The position numbers were made by a program, and so were the translations under genes. From Cyclobacteriaceae bacterium (GTDB lineage Bacteria; Bacteroidota; Bacteroidia; Cytophagales; Cyclobacteriaceae): a stretch of 64,000 nucleotides of DNA. Position 1 is the stretch's first letter. Every line of letters begins with the position of its first letter. Of this stretch, positions 8,804 to 18,135 are shown piece after piece. The stretch is from positions 92,044 to 156,043 of the forward strand of contig JAEUUF010000006.1 in the NCBI GenBank assembly GCA_016787645.1, given 5' to 3'. Under the pieces are notes generated by a model. That model saw only the letters and a program-made list of their open reading frames with translations, did not search any database and was not told the DNA's origin.

Positions 8804-9667
8804 TCACTCCAGCACAAATACGCGGGCGTCAGGAACATGCAGGTTGAAATAGCCATATCCGCCTTGCACGTTGCTGGGAAAATTCAGGGGCTCAGAAGCA
8901 AATCCGGCGAGGCTGTAACGGCTGTCATTGCGCAGCGACAGGTAGCGGAAATATTCCTCGCTGATATTCGACAAGGTAACCAGTGCGGTGTCACCCAACG
9001 AATAATCCTGGAAGATGACATTAAAGGTTTCTTCAAAAGGTTGTCCATTAAAAGCTGTATCCCGCACCAACCGGGTGAACACCCGAGGGTTAAGATATCG
9101 ATCGATCGGTGTCTCCGTTGAAATCTTCTGAACATTGATCATGTACCAGTTTGGCCCGGGTGGATCAGTGATGCCATAGGTTACACTGGCCAACGAGTCA
9201 AAGCCAGTCAGGTACAACTTGGCAGATGCGGTCTGAAATACTACGGGTTCGGGAGCTATCGCCGTGGCACGAACACTCCCCCATCGGGCGCTGATTACCT
9301 TAAGCTCATATAACTGGCCGCTTTGGATAGCTCCATCAGCGCCGGCATAAACCCCATACTCCTGGTAGGCCAGCGTGTCTACCTGGTTGCCATAAGTCAA
9401 AGTGACCACAGCATCATCAACCGCTATCTCGCGAAGCAACGGCTCCAATTCCGATCCCCAACCCGCATCGAGTGCGCCAATGCTCTTCGTGACGAGCACG
9501 GATAGCCCTTGCCCGGGGAGGACCTGTGATGAAATCACCAGCTTCACCGGGAGCGACGGAATATCGTCGACCTCCAGCGGATCGGGTATGCATCCTCCGA
9601 GCACAACCAGGATCAGGCCCACCAGGGGCGCAGTGATTTGATGCAATTTATTGAAACGTAAACCCAT
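8804..9667 (-). CDS. DUF4249 domain lipoprotein
   Basis: 287 residues with an N-terminal hydrophobic segment and lipobox VLGGC, followed by IPDPLEVDD, a typical beginning of DUF4249 proteins. The middle consists of beta strands of an Ig-like or transthyretin-like kind (VVTLTYGNQVDTL, GQLYELKV), and the end is YFNLHVPDARVFVLE. These proteins are usually encoded next to TonB-dependent receptors in Bacteroidota, as here: its start overlaps the receptor gene's end by 20 bases. It probably acts as the surface-exposed partner of that receptor; the ligand is unknown. Confidence 0.85.
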   Translation of the reverse strand: MGLRFNKLHQITAPLVGLILVVLGGCIPDPLEVDDIPSLPVKLVISSQVLPGQGLSVLVTKSIGALDAGWGSELEPLLREIAVDDAVVTLTYGNQVDTLAYQEYGVYAGADGAIQSGQLYELKVISARWGSVRATAIAPEPVVFQTASAKLYLTGFDSLASVTYGITDPPGPNWYMINVQKISTETPIDRYLNPRVFTRLVRDTAFNGQPFEETFNVIFQDYSLGDTALVTLSNISEEYFRYLSLRNDSRYSLAGFASEPLNFPSNVQGGYGYFNLHVPDARVFVLE

Positions 9668-11939
9668 AGCTCACAAATGGAAGAAACCCAAATACACCGG
9701 GCTGTTCATACCGGAACGTGCCATCACCATTGGAAACAATGGCAATAGCTACCGGTGTTGCCCGATTATAGACATTGTATACTCCAAAAAACCATTCACC
9801 CTGGAAGCGCTTCCCCAATTTCGAAGGCTTGAACTTCAATCCCAGGTCAAGCCGGTGTGTGTCGGCCAGCTTCACCGAATTGATCGGCGCATACACGGGA
9901 ATGAGGTTGGCGCCCACCAGGGTCGGTGCCGGCACGACGTACTTACCTATGATGGGTGTGAATCGTGAACCGGAAATGAATTCCCACACCGCCGAAAATG
10001 ACCAGCGACGCGCAAATTGGTAATTAGCCACCACGGCCAGGTTGTGCCGGCGATCGTAGCGGGCATAAAACCATGCGCCCTGGTTGATCTCATCAAAGCG
10101 TCGCTCAGACCACGATAGCGTGTAGCTTACCCAACCCGTCAGCTTACCGGTTTCTTTCTTGATCAGGGTTTCCACCCCATAAGAAAGACCCTCACCCTGG
10201 ATCAACTGCTCTTCGAAGTTCCTGTTCACAAACAGGTTGGTTCCTTCGCGGTAGCCGATCAGGTTATCCATTTTCTTGTAATACCCTTCCAGGCTGACGA
10301 AAACTCCTTTTTCTGGAAACATCTTCTGTACAGCCAGGGACCATTGATCAGCGCGTTGTGGCTGCACAGCATCAGTCACGGGGTACCAGATATCGGTTGG
10401 AAAAGCCACCGCAGCGCTCGACACCCGGTGCAGATACTGCGCCATACGGGAATAGCTTGCCTTGATAGTGGTTCTTTCATTCAGGGAATAACGCAGGGCA
10501 AGCCGGGGTTCAGGATTCACATACAGTTTGCTTTTCACCGAAGCATAAGACACCCGAAGTCCCAGGCTCCACCGCCATCGGGAACGCCAATTGCCCTCCA
10601 ACTGTGAGAACGCGCTCCCCTCCCACGCCGTCGCTGCCTTCGTTGTGCTGCTCTCCAGGAAATCCGCCAGTTCTCCTGAAGTTGTAATCACGTTGGGGCT
10701 CACCCGGTGACGGACGAGATCAAGGCCCGCAGTGAATGCCAGCGGGCCAAGGCTGTCTGTTGAAACCATCCACTTTCCACCAAGGTCTTCAATGTCGGAG
10801 CTGGTGAACAACCGACTGTCTTCAAAAGTGTTGTCAATTGTATAGTGGAATTTGGATCGGTACAACATCATCGAAGATGACCACTGCCGGCCAAGCGACC
10901 GATTCCATCGCAGGGTTTGCGCTGAATTCCCGATCGTAAAATTGCTGGTCGTGTTTTGCAGTCGACGGGAATTCGAGGATCCTGGAATAAAATTGAGCAC
11001 ATCATCACCCGCATAATGAGTTAGTACCACCTCATCGTTCTTGGTCGGATGGAAGGCAACCTTGGCATTGAGGTCATAGAAATGATAAGGCAATTGCTGT
11101 CCCAGCAGCCGCACCACCTGGTCCACATAGGTTCGGCGGCCGGCGAGCGAAATACTGAGCTTGTCTTTCACCAGGGGTTGTTCCACCATCAGTCGGGATG
11201 CCAGCACGCCCACATTGCCTTTGATGCGGGTTCGGCTGGGAAAATCATTTCGGGTATGAACATCAAGGATGGATGAAAGCCTTCCACCATAGGCTGCCGG
11301 GAATGCGCCGTTCATCGACTCCACCCTGGACAACACATCAGGATTGAACACTGACAAGAATCCAAAAAGGTGGCCTGTGTTATAAATGGGAGCGCCATCC
11401 AACAACACCAGGTTCTGATCGGCAGCGCCGCCACGAACGAAAATGTCGGTCGTTCCTTCCACTCCTTTAGATACGCCGGGTAGCAACTGGATGGTTTTGA
11501 GGAGATCTGCCTCCCCGCCGAGCACCGGAATGGAGTTGATCTCAGCACCTGTAAGCGTGACCGCGCTCATCCGGGTCGTCTGCAATTGATCGGACTGCCG
11601 GTAACGCTGGGAAGAGACCACTACTTCCTCTAATTGCTCTATGCGGGGCGTCAACGAAAAATAAATGACGGTATCTTGCAGCACGGTCATCGAACGATGC
11701 AATGGCTCAAAGCCTGTGAACGTGATTTCCATCACGAGTACCCCGGGAGAAACCGTGAACAGTACTTCACCATTCTTGTCCGTTGCAAAAACCTGCTGGT
11801 CTCCAGTCACCTGCACATGGGCAGCGGCCAGCGGCTGTCCGTTGCTGGAGGATACCACTCCTTTCACCCGAACCGTCTGTGCACAGACCGCCAAAGGCAA
11901 AAGCCATATCACTGCAGTAAGACAGGCAACCTTCATCAT
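9648..11939 (-). CDS. TonB-dependent outer-membrane receptor with carboxypeptidase-like N-domain
   Basis: 763 residues. After the signal peptide (ending VCAQ) comes a carboxypeptidase-regulatory-like beta domain (GVVSSSNGQPLAAAHVQVTG), then the plug domain (IEQLEEVVVSSQ, INSIPVLGGEADLLKTIQLLPGV, DIFVRGGAADQNLVLLDGAPIYN) and a beta barrel to the C-terminus, which ends with aromatic residues (VSYGFTFQ). Uptake is energised by TonB-ExbBD across the envelope. It precedes the DUF4249 gene and starts one base inside the folC stop codon (TAATG arrangement), so it is translationally close to folC. Substrate unknown; a SusC-type glycan or peptide porter is less likely because no SusD is present. Confidence 0.92.
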   Translation of the reverse strand: MMKVACLTAVIWLLPLAVCAQTVRVKGVVSSSNGQPLAAAHVQVTGDQQVFATDKNGEVLFTVSPGVLVMEITFTGFEPLHRSMTVLQDTVIYFSLTPRIEQLEEVVVSSQRYRQSDQLQTTRMSAVTLTGAEINSIPVLGGEADLLKTIQLLPGVSKGVEGTTDIFVRGGAADQNLVLLDGAPIYNTGHLFGFLSVFNPDVLSRVESMNGAFPAAYGGRLSSILDVHTRNDFPSRTRIKGNVGVLASRLMVEQPLVKDKLSISLAGRRTYVDQVVRLLGQQLPYHFYDLNAKVAFHPTKNDEVVLTHYAGDDVLNFIPGSSNSRRLQNTTSNFTIGNSAQTLRWNRSLGRQWSSSMMLYRSKFHYTIDNTFEDSRLFTSSDIEDLGGKWMVSTDSLGPLAFTAGLDLVRHRVSPNVITTSGELADFLESSTTKAATAWEGSAFSQLEGNWRSRWRWSLGLRVSYASVKSKLYVNPEPRLALRYSLNERTTIKASYSRMAQYLHRVSSAAVAFPTDIWYPVTDAVQPQRADQWSLAVQKMFPEKGVFVSLEGYYKKMDNLIGYREGTNLFVNRNFEEQLIQGEGLSYGVETLIKKETGKLTGWVSYTLSWSERRFDEINQGAWFYARYDRRHNLAVVANYQFARRWSFSAVWEFISGSRFTPIIGKYVVPAPTLVGANLIPVYAPINSVKLADTHRLDLGLKFKPSKLGKRFQGEWFFGVYNVYNRATPVAIAIVSNGDGTFRYEQPGVFGFLPFVSYGFTFQ

Positions 11940-13219
11940 TACAAATCCTCCACTTCTGCTACCACAAACGTACTACCACCAACAAATACCAAGTCATCGG
12001 GACCCGCCGCGTCAATCGCCGTACGAAGGGCCTCATTTACTTCCCGGATTACCTTTCCTGCAAGTCCCACTGCGGAAGCCTCGCGGGCAAGCAAAGACGC
12101 ATCCATGGCCCTGGGAATCGAAGCCTGGCAGAAGTAATAAACCGCGTTCCTGGGCAAAAGGTTAAGCATGTGTGAGATATCCTTATCATTCACCACGCCA
12201 ATTACCACGTGAAGGTTCTGGTGAGGGGTATTTTGGAGCTGGCTGACAACCTCCCGAATGCCGGCCTCATTGTGGCCGGTATCACAGATCGTCAACGGTC
12301 GCTGACGCAACGTTTGCCACCTGCCCTTTAGCCCGGTGAGCGAGGTTACCAAGGCAATTCCTTTCATCACAGCGTCATCGGGTATGCGGTATCCTCGTTC
12401 CCTCAACGTCAGCACCGCCGCCAAAACCCCGGGAAGGTTTCTTTGTTGATAGTTTCCTTTTAGCCCGCAGACCAATCCTTCCAGCCACAGGGAACCCTGT
12501 TGATAGACGTCATACCCACCATCGCCCGGATGGAGTTGAACTAAATCGGTCGCGAACTGTATCGGGGCATTGAGCTGGCCGGCACGATCAAGAAACACAT
12601 GCTCCACTTCCTCCTGTCGTTCGCTCACGATCACGGGGATACCTTCCTTGATAATTCCCGCTTTCTCGAAAGCAATCTTTGGCAGGGTGTTCCCCAACAA
12701 GGCCATGTGATCCCAGCTGATGTTGGTGATGAGCGACAGGTCCGGGGTAATTACATTCGTTGAATCCAGGCGGCCGCCGAGTCCCACTTCGATAACCGCT
12801 ACATCCACCGGGTAACGGGCAAAGTAGTCGAAGGCCATGCCGACTGTCATCTCGAAAAACGAAGGCTGGATGCGGTCGAGCACCGGCCGCATCCGATCGA
12901 CGAAATCAACGACAAATGCCCTTTCAATTTCTATCCCGTTGACACGAATACGCTCCGTGAAGTTTTTAAGGTGCGGCGAAGTATAGAGTCCCGTGGTGTA
13001 TCCTGCCGATTGAAGAATAGCAGCAAGCATATGTGACGTACTGCCCTTGCCATTGGTACCCGCAACGTGGATGGACTTGAATTTCCGTTCAGGATTCTCC
13101 AGGACTTCGCAGAGTGCCAGGGTATTGTCGAGGTTGGCCTTGTATGCGGCAGGTCCAATGCGCTGGTACATCGGCAATGCCTGGTAGAGATAGTCGAGTA
13201 CTTCGGGGTATCGGTCCAT
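11939..13219 (-). CDS. folC: Bifunctional folylpolyglutamate synthase / dihydrofolate synthase
   Basis: 426 residues, normal for FolC. The ATP-binding P-loop HVAGTNGKGSTSHMLAA lies near residues 50-65, followed by TGLYTSPHLKNFTERIRVNG, the Mg-binding and lid region IEVGLGGRLDSTNVI, and in the C-terminal Mur-ligase domain GRWQTL and DTGHNEAG. The enzyme adds glutamate to dihydropteroate and to folates in the cytoplasm. The gene follows the outer-membrane protein gene behind a strong terminator and runs directly into the TonB receptor gene, an unrelated partner. Confidence 0.96.
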   Translation of the reverse strand: MDRYPEVLDYLYQALPMYQRIGPAAYKANLDNTLALCEVLENPERKFKSIHVAGTNGKGSTSHMLAAILQSAGYTTGLYTSPHLKNFTERIRVNGIEIERAFVVDFVDRMRPVLDRIQPSFFEMTVGMAFDYFARYPVDVAVIEVGLGGRLDSTNVITPDLSLITNISWDHMALLGNTLPKIAFEKAGIIKEGIPVIVSERQEEVEHVFLDRAGQLNAPIQFATDLVQLHPGDGGYDVYQQGSLWLEGLVCGLKGNYQQRNLPGVLAAVLTLRERGYRIPDDAVMKGIALVTSLTGLKGRWQTLRQRPLTICDTGHNEAGIREVVSQLQNTPHQNLHVVIGVVNDKDISHMLNLLPRNAVYYFCQASIPRAMDASLLAREASAVGLAGKVIREVNEALRTAIDAAGPDDLVFVGGSTFVVAEVEDL

Positions 13220-13241
13220 AGCGTCGTAAAGTTAGCCAAAC

Positions 13242-13273
13242 AAAAAGGCCGCTTCGAAATCCGGAGCGGCCTT
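13242..13273 (-). terminator. Rho-independent terminator after the barrel protein gene
   Basis: On the minus strand an 11-pair stem (AAGGCCGCT... with a G-U and a closing pair) encloses a 7-base loop and is followed by TTTTTGTTT. It lies 20 bases past the stop codon of the outer-membrane protein gene and before folC, separating the two transcripts. Confidence 0.88.
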
Positions 13274-13292
13274 CTTAGGGTTTTTCCAACTG

Positions 13293-13856
13293 TTAGTTAC
13301 CGAACTTGAAAAGCTTAAAGCCGACGCTGAGCTGGAACACCTGGTTCTTGGCTTCGGTGGTAGCCTTATCTACATCGCTCAAGCCGAGGTTGTAGCGGGC
13401 ATCAATCACAAACTTGCTGATGTCAAATCCTGCACCCAGGGCTACACTGGTATCTGAAGATTCAAGAAGGCTCTTGATGTCCGTGCCACCGGAAGTAGCG
13501 CTGGTCAAGAAACCAAATTGGGGGCCTGCCTGGAGGTTTAGTCCACCGATGAGGTAGAATTTCAGGAGGATGGGAATGTTGACGTAGCCCAACTCGACAT
13601 TGCCGGAAGCGGCATCTGCTCCTTGCACGGAGTAGATTACTTCAGGCTGGATAGCCAGCTTGGTGAGCTTGATGTTTACAAAGGCGCCGGCATGATAGCC
13701 CGTCCGGCTATTGTATGCCGCACCTACGCTAGTAGTATTGACATTGGCGAAGTTAAGTCCGCCCTTGATACCGAGCGATACCGATGCCTGGGCAAAGGCT
13801 GTTCCCATTCCCGCTCCGAAGAGAAGAATCAGCAAGCCTAGTTTGAGTTTGTTCAT
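13293..13856 (-). CDS. Small outer-membrane beta-barrel (PorT/OmpW-like) protein
   Basis: 187 residues with a signal peptide (MNKLKLGLLILLFGAGMGTAFAQ). The mature part begins SVSLGIKGGLNFANVN and alternates strands typical of an eight-stranded barrel (YHAGAFVNIKL, LAIQPEVIYSVQG, YVNIPILLKFYLIGGLNLQAGPQFG, VALGAGFDI, VIDARYNLGL), ending with FQLSVGFKLFKFGN. This is the outer membrane protein beta-barrel domain common in Bacteroidota. It is a single gene with a promoter just upstream and a strong terminator just downstream, suggesting independent and perhaps high expression. Function unknown. Confidence 0.88.
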   Translation of the reverse strand: MNKLKLGLLILLFGAGMGTAFAQASVSLGIKGGLNFANVNTTSVGAAYNSRTGYHAGAFVNIKLTKLAIQPEVIYSVQGADAASGNVELGYVNIPILLKFYLIGGLNLQAGPQFGFLTSATSGGTDIKSLLESSDTSVALGAGFDISKFVIDARYNLGLSDVDKATTEAKNQVFQLSVGFKLFKFGN

Positions 13857-13914
13857 AGTGTAAAAGGTTGAGTTTGACTTATTAATTCAGATTATGATGT
13901 ATGGGTAACTACCG

Positions 13915-13941
13915 CAAAGATAGGATTCATTCCAATCCCAA
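13915..13941 (-). promoter_or_regulatory. Bacteroidota-type promoter of the barrel protein gene
   Basis: The minus strand shows TTG (13939-13941), 16 bases, then TATCTTTG (13915-13922), which fits the TAnnTTTG -7 element. It gives a leader of about 50 bases before the ATG at 13856. It partly overlaps the end of the acyltransferase gene. Confidence 0.6.
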
Positions 13942-14472
13942 TTCCGGGTTTTTACCCTTGATCGAACGATAAAACTGAAGGATGGTTGCCATGTCCTGCT
14001 CCATGTTGTCGGTCGGATACATCGGCTTGTCGATAATTACTTGCTTTTTCTCAAAATCGAAACCGACAGGGACGATGGGAACCTTAGCCCCTTTCGCGAT
14101 AAAATAAAATCCTGTCCTCAATTTTCCCACCTTCTTGCGTGTGCCTTCCGGCGCAATGGCGAGAATAAACTTCTCATGCTGGTCAAAGATCTTCACCACC
14201 TGGTCTACCACATCATGCGAGCTGCTGCGATCAACCGGGTGCCCACCCAGCCAGCGGAAAATGAAACCAAAGGGCGGCTTAAATAACTGGCTCTTGCCCA
14301 GGAACTGCGCATTCCTGATCCGCAAAATACTCCGGGCTGCAAGCCCTACCGGAAAGTCCCAGTTGCTGGTATGAGGAGCCACCGCTACAATGAACTTCGG
14401 TATCGCCGGCATCTCACCGGAAATTTTCCATCCAAATATCCTGAACAGCAATAAATAGAGTGGTCTAAGCAT
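13927..14472 (-). CDS. 1-acyl-sn-glycerol-3-phosphate acyltransferase family protein
   Basis: 181 residues, short for PlsC but complete. The acyltransferase motifs are present: VAPHTSNWDFP (HX4D catalytic motif, about residues 33-39), GHPVDRSS, and APEGTRKKVGKLRTGFYFIA (the PEGTR block). It transfers an acyl chain to a lysophospholipid or similar acceptor at the inner membrane. It is the last gene of the accA run, 21 bases after hutU. A phospholipid role fits the neighbouring accA and patatin genes; the exact acceptor is not known. Confidence 0.87.
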   Translation of the reverse strand: MLRPLYLLLFRIFGWKISGEMPAIPKFIVAVAPHTSNWDFPVGLAARSILRIRNAQFLGKSQLFKPPFGFIFRWLGGHPVDRSSSHDVVDQVVKIFDQHEKFILAIAPEGTRKKVGKLRTGFYFIAKGAKVPIVPVGFDFEKKQVIIDKPMYPTDNMEQDMATILQFYRSIKGKNPELGLE

Positions 14473-14493
14473 GGCCAGTGGGTCTCTCAGAAA

Positions 14494-16506
14494 CTATTTG
14501 ATGAGATCATTCAATAATTTCTCGTCCGCACCAAAGGGTAAGGTGATCTGCAAATCATCTGCGGACTGCTGGGCCCTTGCCGCCGTATCCATCGCACCCT
14601 GGTTCCTCGCCCACGACCGCCGGGCGATTCCGTTGTTGACGTCAAAGGACAGCATGCTCCTGATCTTGCGGTCCGTATCGGCTGTACCATCGAGCAACAT
14701 ACCAAAACCACCGTTGATCACTTCTCCCCATCCTACTCCTCCTCCATTGTGAATGGATACCCACGTAGCGCCACGGAACGAATCGCCGATCACATTGTGA
14801 ATGGCCATATCGGCGGTGAACTGGGAGCCGTCATAAATATTTGAGGTCTCCCGGTACGGACTGTCCGTGCCGGAAACATCGTGGTGATCACGACCCAGCA
14901 CCACTGGTCCAATAGCACCTTCACGGATGGCTTTGTTGAATGCCTCCGCGATTTTCATCCGGCCGATTGCGTCAGCGTATAAAATACGTGCTCTTGATCC
15001 TACGACAAGCTGGTTTTCCTTCGCGGCCCGAATCCACGCAAGGTTGTCTCTTAATTGAGAACGAATATCCTCCGGAGCCGTCTTCAATAGCTCTTCCAGT
15101 ACGCCGGCGGCCAAAGCATCGGTGGTATCGAGATCCTCATCTTTGCCCGACGTGCACACCCAACGGAAGGGACCAAATCCATAATCAAAACACATCGGCC
15201 CCATAATGTCCTGTACGTAGGACGGATACTTGAACGTTAGCCCGTCCTCACTCATCACGTCTGCCCCGGCCTTGGAGGCTTCCAGCAGAAATGCATTTCC
15301 GTAGTCAAAGAAATAAGTGCCGCGTGCCGCGTGGTGATTGATGGCCGTCACCTGTCGGCGGAGCGACTCCTGCACATCCTGCCGGAATCCCGCGGGATCC
15401 TTGGCCATCTTACGGTTGGCTTCCTCAAATGTCAACGTCACCGGATAATAGCCTCCCGCCCATGGGTTGTGCAGCGAAGTCTGGTCAGACCCGAGGTCCA
15501 CATGAATTTCTTCAAAAGCGAAGCGTTCCCACACGTCCACAATATTTCCAAGGTAAGCCAGTGATACGGCTTCCTTGTTTCTTTTGGCCAACGCCACCCG
15601 CTTCACTAATTCATTGAGGCTCTCCGTGAGCTCGTCTACCCAGCCCTGCTCGTGGCGTTTGCGCGCTGCCTTGGGATTGATCTCGGCGATAACGGAAATG
15701 CAGCCGGCAATTTTTCCCGCCTTCGGCTGTGCCCCACTCATACCACCCAACCCGCTGGAAACAAAAAGTTTTCCCTCCAGTCCCTCGCCGCGTTTGGCAA
15801 TCTTTCTCCCCGCATTGAGGAGCGTAATATTGGTACCGTGTACAATCCCCTGCGGACCGATGTACATATATGATCCAGCGGTCATCTGGCCATATTGCGT
15901 CACGCCCAGCGCATTATATTTTTCCCAATCATCCGGTTTGGAATAATTTGGAATCATCATTCCATTGGTCACCACAACGCGCGGAGCTCCTTTTGAAGAA
16001 GGAAACAATCCCATCGGATGACCGGAGTACATGTGCAGAGTCTGCAAATCGGTCATCGTGGCGAGGTACTTCATGGTCAGCAAGTACTGCGCCCAATTCT
16101 GGAACACCGCGCCATTGCCTCCATACGTGATCAATTCGTGCGGATGCTGCGCCACGGCCGGGTCCAGGTTGTTCTGGATCATCAGCATGATGGCCGCGGC
16201 CTGCTGCGAACGATGAGGATAATCCTGGATGGGACGGGCGTACATGGTGTAGGCAGGTCGGAACCGGTACATGTATATACGTCCGTAAGTGATGAGCTCG
16301 TGGTAGAATTCAGGCGCCAGTACCGCGTGATGACGTGGGTGGAAATAACGCAGGGCATTCGCCAATGCCAATCGCTTCTCGGCGGCCGAGAGGATGTCTT
16401 TGCGCTTCGGGGCATGGTTGACCGTCTCGTCGTACGGTTGCGGCTCGGGAAGTTCGTCCGGTATTCCTTGTAAAATCTCTTCCTGGAAGGTGAGCTCTAT
16501 CGCCAT
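14494..16506 (-). CDS. hutU: Urocanate hydratase
   Basis: 670 residues, the long form of the family. It converts urocanate to imidazolone propionate in histidine degradation, using NAD+ as a tightly bound cofactor. Diagnostic stretches are ITYGGNGAVFQNWAQYLLTMKYL, MYSGHPMGLFPSS, VTNGMMIPNYS, SSGLGGMSGAQPKA (NAD-binding glycine region), SDQTSLHNPWAGGYYP, GPMCFDYGFGPFRWVCTSG and VSIHNGGGVGWGEVING. The start MAIELTFQEEI abuts the patatin stop codon. No other hut gene lies in the window, so the gene is separated from the rest of the pathway and placed in a lipid-related run. Confidence 0.97.
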   Translation of the reverse strand: MAIELTFQEEILQGIPDELPEPQPYDETVNHAPKRKDILSAAEKRLALANALRYFHPRHHAVLAPEFYHELITYGRIYMYRFRPAYTMYARPIQDYPHRSQQAAAIMLMIQNNLDPAVAQHPHELITYGGNGAVFQNWAQYLLTMKYLATMTDLQTLHMYSGHPMGLFPSSKGAPRVVVTNGMMIPNYSKPDDWEKYNALGVTQYGQMTAGSYMYIGPQGIVHGTNITLLNAGRKIAKRGEGLEGKLFVSSGLGGMSGAQPKAGKIAGCISVIAEINPKAARKRHEQGWVDELTESLNELVKRVALAKRNKEAVSLAYLGNIVDVWERFAFEEIHVDLGSDQTSLHNPWAGGYYPVTLTFEEANRKMAKDPAGFRQDVQESLRRQVTAINHHAARGTYFFDYGNAFLLEASKAGADVMSEDGLTFKYPSYVQDIMGPMCFDYGFGPFRWVCTSGKDEDLDTTDALAAGVLEELLKTAPEDIRSQLRDNLAWIRAAKENQLVVGSRARILYADAIGRMKIAEAFNKAIREGAIGPVVLGRDHHDVSGTDSPYRETSNIYDGSQFTADMAIHNVIGDSFRGATWVSIHNGGGVGWGEVINGGFGMLLDGTADTDRKIRSMLSFDVNNGIARRSWARNQGAMDTAARAQQSADDLQITLPFGADEKLLNDLIK

Positions 16507-17271
16507 TTAGCCTAGTATCTTTGCGAGATCCGCTTTACGTAAGTTCTCTTTCGTGAATTTATAGCCAAGGTCAAAAATCTCCTTGGCTTTCCCAATATCA
16601 AAGGCACTGAATTTGTCCAACCCGTGCGGCTCGATCACCACATCGCAGAGGTGTTTGCTCTGCAACGTATTGGCACCGATGGCCATCAGCAGGCTGCGCT
16701 CAATGACTACTTTCATGTTCGTCACGTCGAACCAGGGGGTAACACGATTACAATGGGAACCGATCAATACATCACACTGCTCATGCAACGGTCGCGCAGG
16801 CAGGTTATCAAGTATACCGCCATCCACATACAGCGCTTCTTTAAATCGGATAGGGCTAAACATCCCGGGTATACAGCACGATGAAAGAATCGCGGGAATA
16901 AGCTCACCCGAATCAAAATAATTCACCTGCCCCAGTTTGAGTTCGACGGCGGCGATGGTCAGGGGCTTCTTCAGCTTCGAGAAATCTTCGGGTAAGTGGT
17001 TTTTTAACAGCAACTGCAAACCATCCATGCGCAGCAATCCGCCGGGCAGCAACGAAGGCCGAACCGCGTTAAACATGGTCACCTGGCTGATGATCTTCAG
17101 CATCTCCGCCGGAGAAATGCCATTCGCATACAATGCTCCAACAATGGAACCGGCGCTGGTGCCTGAAATGCGTGTAGCGTGAATCCCAAATTCTTCCAGC
17201 GCCTGGATCACCCCAATGTGCGCCGCTCCCCGGGCGCCTCCGCCCGACAAGACAAGACCGATTTCCTTCAT
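16507..17271 (-). CDS. Patatin-like phospholipase
   Basis: 254 residues with the patatin catalytic layout: oxyanion loop SGGGARG (about 9-15), nucleophile Ser39 in GTSAGS, and catalytic Asp150 in YVDGGILDN. It has no signal peptide and resembles the cytoplasmic RssA/YchK-type single-domain enzymes. It probably hydrolyses acyl esters of phospholipids or lysophospholipids. It lies between an MBL-fold gene (8 bases) and hutU (0 bases) in a tight unit. Confidence 0.9.
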   Translation of the reverse strand: MKEIGLVLSGGGARGAAHIGVIQALEEFGIHATRISGTSAGSIVGALYANGISPAEMLKIISQVTMFNAVRPSLLPGGLLRMDGLQLLLKNHLPEDFSKLKKPLTIAAVELKLGQVNYFDSGELIPAILSSCCIPGMFSPIRFKEALYVDGGILDNLPARPLHEQCDVLIGSHCNRVTPWFDVTNMKVVIERSLLMAIGANTLQSKHLCDVVIEPHGLDKFSAFDIGKAKEIFDLGYKFTKENLRKADLAKILG

Positions 17272-17279
17272 GGACGCGA

Positions 17280-18116
17280 TTACAGTTCCGACAACTTAAA
17301 AGTCCTATCCACCCTCACTCCTTTTTCCGTGTGCTTTACCGTGCAGCACTCATGCACCGGGTCGTGCTCGAAGTAGAGTACGTATTTATTATCCGCTGCC
17401 AATTGCAGAAACTTCTCTTTCTCCTCCATGGTCATCAAAGGCCGTGTATCATACCCCATCACGTACGGCACCGGGATGTGGCCGATGGAAGGTATGAGGT
17501 CCGCCATATAACATACCGTGGTGTCCTTGTACTTGATCATGGGCAACATCATCCGATCCGTGTGGCCCGAAACAAAGAGAATGTCCATCGAAGGCAACGG
17601 GCTGTCCTGGTCTTCATACGCCATTCTCAGCTGACCGCTGTCCTGCATCGGCAGAATGTTCTCTTTAAGGAAACTAGCCTTTTCTCTGGCGTTGGGCTGC
17701 GTGGCCCACTTCCAATGATCGGGGTTGCTCCAATAAGTAGCATTAGGAAAGGTTAGCACCAGGTTATCCTGATCACGACGCACACCGCCGCCGCAGTGGT
17801 CAAAGTGAAGATGGGTAAGGAACATGTCCGTGACGTCGGCCGGCGAGAAGCCAGCTTTTCCCAATGATTTGATCAGGGTGTCATCACCGTGTAAGTAATA
17901 GTAGCTGAGAAATTTGGCGTCCTGCTTTTCGCCGATACCATTGTCGATGAGGATCAACCGGTTTCCATCCTCAATCAATAAGCACCGCATGGCCCAACTG
18001 CAGAGATTATTGGCGTCGGGCGGGTTCAGCTTTTGCCAGATCGACTTGGGAACAACGCCAAACATGGCGCCGCCGTCGAGTTTGAAAAATCCGGTCTCAA
18101 TGGTGTGCAGCTTCAT
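17280..18116 (-). CDS. MBL-fold metallo-hydrolase
   Basis: 278 residues. The metal-binding motif is THLHFDHCGG (His102, His104, Asp106, His107), with a further His in VSGHTDRMM, Asp in CYMADLIPS and a C-terminal His in YFEHDPVH. LILIDNGIGEKQDAKF and the overall plan match AHL-lactonase-like/YtnP-type metallo-beta-lactamase fold hydrolases without signal peptide. Substrate is unknown. The gene starts 19 bases after accA and ends 8 bases before the patatin gene, so all appear to share a transcript. Confidence 0.88.
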   Translation of the reverse strand: MKLHTIETGFFKLDGGAMFGVVPKSIWQKLNPPDANNLCSWAMRCLLIEDGNRLILIDNGIGEKQDAKFLSYYYLHGDDTLIKSLGKAGFSPADVTDMFLTHLHFDHCGGGVRRDQDNLVLTFPNATYWSNPDHWKWATQPNAREKASFLKENILPMQDSGQLRMAYEDQDSPLPSMDILFVSGHTDRMMLPMIKYKDTTVCYMADLIPSIGHIPVPYVMGYDTRPLMTMEEKEKFLQLAADNKYVLYFEHDPVHECCTVKHTEKGVRVDRTFKLSEL

Positions 18117-18135
18117 GATCGCGACTAACCCTCAC

